Origin: a virus
IMG/VR virus record: IMGVR_UViG_3300046777_000353
Span: 1 to 39,654 of that record
DNA: 39,654 nt
Strand: one strand, 5' to 3'
Below the pieces are notes generated by a model. That model did not search any database. It worked only from the letters and a program-made list of their open reading frames with translations, and was not told where the DNA came from. This document shows positions 39,633 through 39,654 of the stretch, one piece after another. Both the position numbers and the translations under genes were made by a program. How positions within the stretch are numbered: position 1 is the stretch's first letter; every line of letters starts with the position of its first letter.

Positions 39633-39654
39633 CCTCCCCCTCCCTCTTAATAGT
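39633..39654. repeat. Terminal direct repeat, right copy
   Basis: This is the exact 22-base copy of positions 1-22. Joining the two gives one continuous noncoding region between the leftward late genes and the rightward early genes, which supports a circular map. Confidence 0.85.

Larger units (their letters stand above)
39159..39654. other. Divergent intergenic region, origin candidate
   Basis: Together with bases 1-216 this is the largest noncoding region. I see no convincing gene in it. It contains three GC-rich hairpins in an AT-rich setting (39270-39347), a longer interrupted palindrome TATAACAGGGGT/ACCCCGTTATA (39349-39360 with 39389-39399), a short GTAAC-GTTTT-GTTAC hairpin (39409-39420 area) and two GTTAT-type tandem pairs (39289-39308, 39418-39437). 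A leftward late promoter must lie here, but no good TTGACA/TATAAT pair is evident on the minus strand. Repeats plus hairpins plus divergent transcription make it the best origin candidate. Confidence 0.45.

Overview
The window looks like one complete phage genome of about 39.6 kb. The first 22 bases are repeated exactly as the last 22, which is what an assembler leaves when a circular or circularly permuted molecule is cut open. The genome is AT-leaning, holds more than 60 tightly packed and often overlapping genes, and encodes a WhiB-like iron-sulfur regulator (3623-3976). WhiB proteins are restricted to Actinobacteria and their phages, so the host is very probably an actinobacterium. The low GC, glycine-rich and collagen-like fibres and cyanophage-like small proteins make a freshwater actinobacterium a reasonable guess (inference). 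I see no tape measure, tail tube or sheath gene. A ~600 aa portal, a neck-adaptor candidate and a tail-nozzle candidate suggest a podovirus. I see no integrase, repressor, RNA polymerase or DNA polymerase.

The layout is two convergent arms. The left arm (217-12237, plus strand) is the early and replication arm. It begins with many small unknown genes, a SprT-like protein and WhiB (0.2-4.5 kb). After an intergenic block with hairpins and a consensus promoter come a Cas4/RecB-like nuclease split into two genes, a zinc-ribbon protein, a RecA/DnaB-like ATPase, several tiny zinc or membrane peptides, an Ntn-hydrolase (proteasome-like) protein, two PD-(D/E)XK nuclease candidates, a primase split into two overlapping frames, a DUF1599/Nmad1-like protein, a metallophosphoesterase and a sigma-like protein. 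A hairpin with U-tracts on both sides (12246-12280) separates the arms.

The right arm (39158-12297, minus strand) is the late arm. Read in transcription order it gives a tiny basic peptide, large terminase, portal, a small conserved head-region protein, a 1762 aa giant protein, two further virion-protein candidates, scaffold and major capsid protein. It continues with a long receptor-binding cassette (collagen-like fibre, HNH endonuclease, glycine-rich adhesin, three related fibre genes), two glycosyltransferases, small lysine-rich proteins, neck adaptor, tail-collar fibre, nozzle candidate, holin candidate and M23 endolysin. The arms diverge from a hairpin-rich noncoding region of about 700 bases spanning the contig ends (39159-39654 plus 1-216).

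The least ordinary signals are regulatory. The 8-base palindrome GTTTAAAC occurs about 19 times, 14 of them in the first 6.7 kb, where about one would be expected in the whole genome. Three of the four recognisable TTGACA promoters carry a pair of 9-base sites (GTTATNAAA or its complement) spaced 11 bp apart and centred about 26 bp upstream of the -35 box. A hairpin RNA candidate after the first operon exposes in its loop the exact complement of the phage's own ribosome-binding sequence. Together these suggest a dedicated early-gene control circuit. Two replication enzymes (Cas4-like nuclease and primase) are each split into separate cistrons.
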